The position numbers and the translations under genes are program-made. Source: Thermodesulfobacteriota bacterium (GTDB taxonomy: Bacteria > Desulfobacterota > Desulfomonilia > Desulfomonilales > Desulfomonilaceae). Taken from it: a stretch of 5,124 nt of DNA. Below are positions 5,058 to 5,124 of this stretch, piece by piece. Under the pieces are notes generated by a model that saw only the letters and a list, made by a program, of their open reading frames with translations, was not told where the DNA came from and did no database searches. The DNA lies in contig JAUPKT010000465.1 in NCBI GenBank assembly GCA_030837305.1, positions 1-5,124 on the forward strand. Reading direction: 5' to 3'. Position 1 is the first letter of the stretch. Each line of letters starts with the position of its first letter.

Positions 5058-5124
5058 AGCAAGCTTTTACGTCCGGGGCATGACATGTGCTGCATGTGTC
5101 CGTAGGGTCGAGCAAGGCATTCAA
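5050..5124 (+). CDS. copA: N-terminus of a CopA-type copper P-type ATPase (truncated by window edge)
   Basis: The 25 visible codons read MSKASFYVRGMTCAACVRRV and on, with the metal motif GMTCAAC (10-16). GMTCAAC followed by a V-x-x-V-E helix is typical of the first HMA domain of Cu(+)-exporting P1B ATPases, which pump copper out of the cytosol through the inner membrane. The start must lie after the in-frame TGA 5032-5034; the first start codon after it is TTG 5050, which overlaps the copZ stop by 8 nt. The next, ATG 5080, falls inside the metal motif and would remove the first beta strand, so TTG is preferred. A possible ribosome site is AGCAGG, 8 nt upstream. The catalytic domains lie outside the window. 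An alternative is another HMA-containing protein, for example a mercury transporter or reductase. Confidence 0.78.
   Translation, partial: MSKASFYVRGMTCAACVRRVEQGIQ

Overview
The window is ordinary bacterial chromosome of moderate GC (near 50% by eye). Genes are closely spaced and most have a clear Shine-Dalgarno site. Nothing marks a plasmid, phage or insertion sequence. The mix of genes would fit a Gram-negative, possibly Nitrospirota- or deltaproteobacteria-like organism: an Fe-S (Bacillus-type) PurF, an AcuA-type acetyltransferase, a secreted Pro/Gln-rich protein and a DUF4177-like/CopZ/CopA copper cluster. That placement is a guess from gene content, not a phylogenetic result.

Layout. 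Positions 1-253 (+) hold the 3' end of ispD (MEP isoprenoid pathway). It converges on purF (274-1695, -), the first enzyme of purine synthesis, with 20 bp between the stops. The 306-bp gap 1696-2001 holds a candidate purF promoter and a group of strong inverted repeats, including a terminator-like GC hairpin. Next, on the minus strand, come a secreted, low-complexity Pro/Gln/Gly/Tyr-rich protein of unknown function (2002-2775) with a near-consensus sigma70 promoter, and a translationally coupled pair of GNAT acetyltransferases (3708-4274, then 3046-3711). The second of the pair is recognisably AcuA-like.

From 4559 the plus strand carries a divergent set that looks like a copper-handling operon: an 81-aa DUF4177-like protein, a 66-aa CopZ-type copper chaperone and the first 25 codons of a CopA-type Cu(+) P-type ATPase running off the right edge. 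The copA start is a TTG that overlaps the end of copZ by 8 nt. Three inverted repeats (4464-4493, 4510-4524, 4824-4842) lie in the non-coding parts of this operon and are candidate operator or RNA-structure elements.

Several starts were moved from the longest reading frame to the codon served by a ribosome binding site: purF to ATG 1695, the secreted protein to ATG 2775, the DUF4177-like gene to ATG 4559 and copZ to ATG 4857. The acuA-like gene keeps a TTG start because a GGAG lies 6 nt before it. I found no rRNA, tRNA, CRISPR or mobile element. The points most worth following up are the copper-operon dyads with the DUF4177-like partner, the coupled GNAT pair, and the hairpin cluster in 1884-1995.
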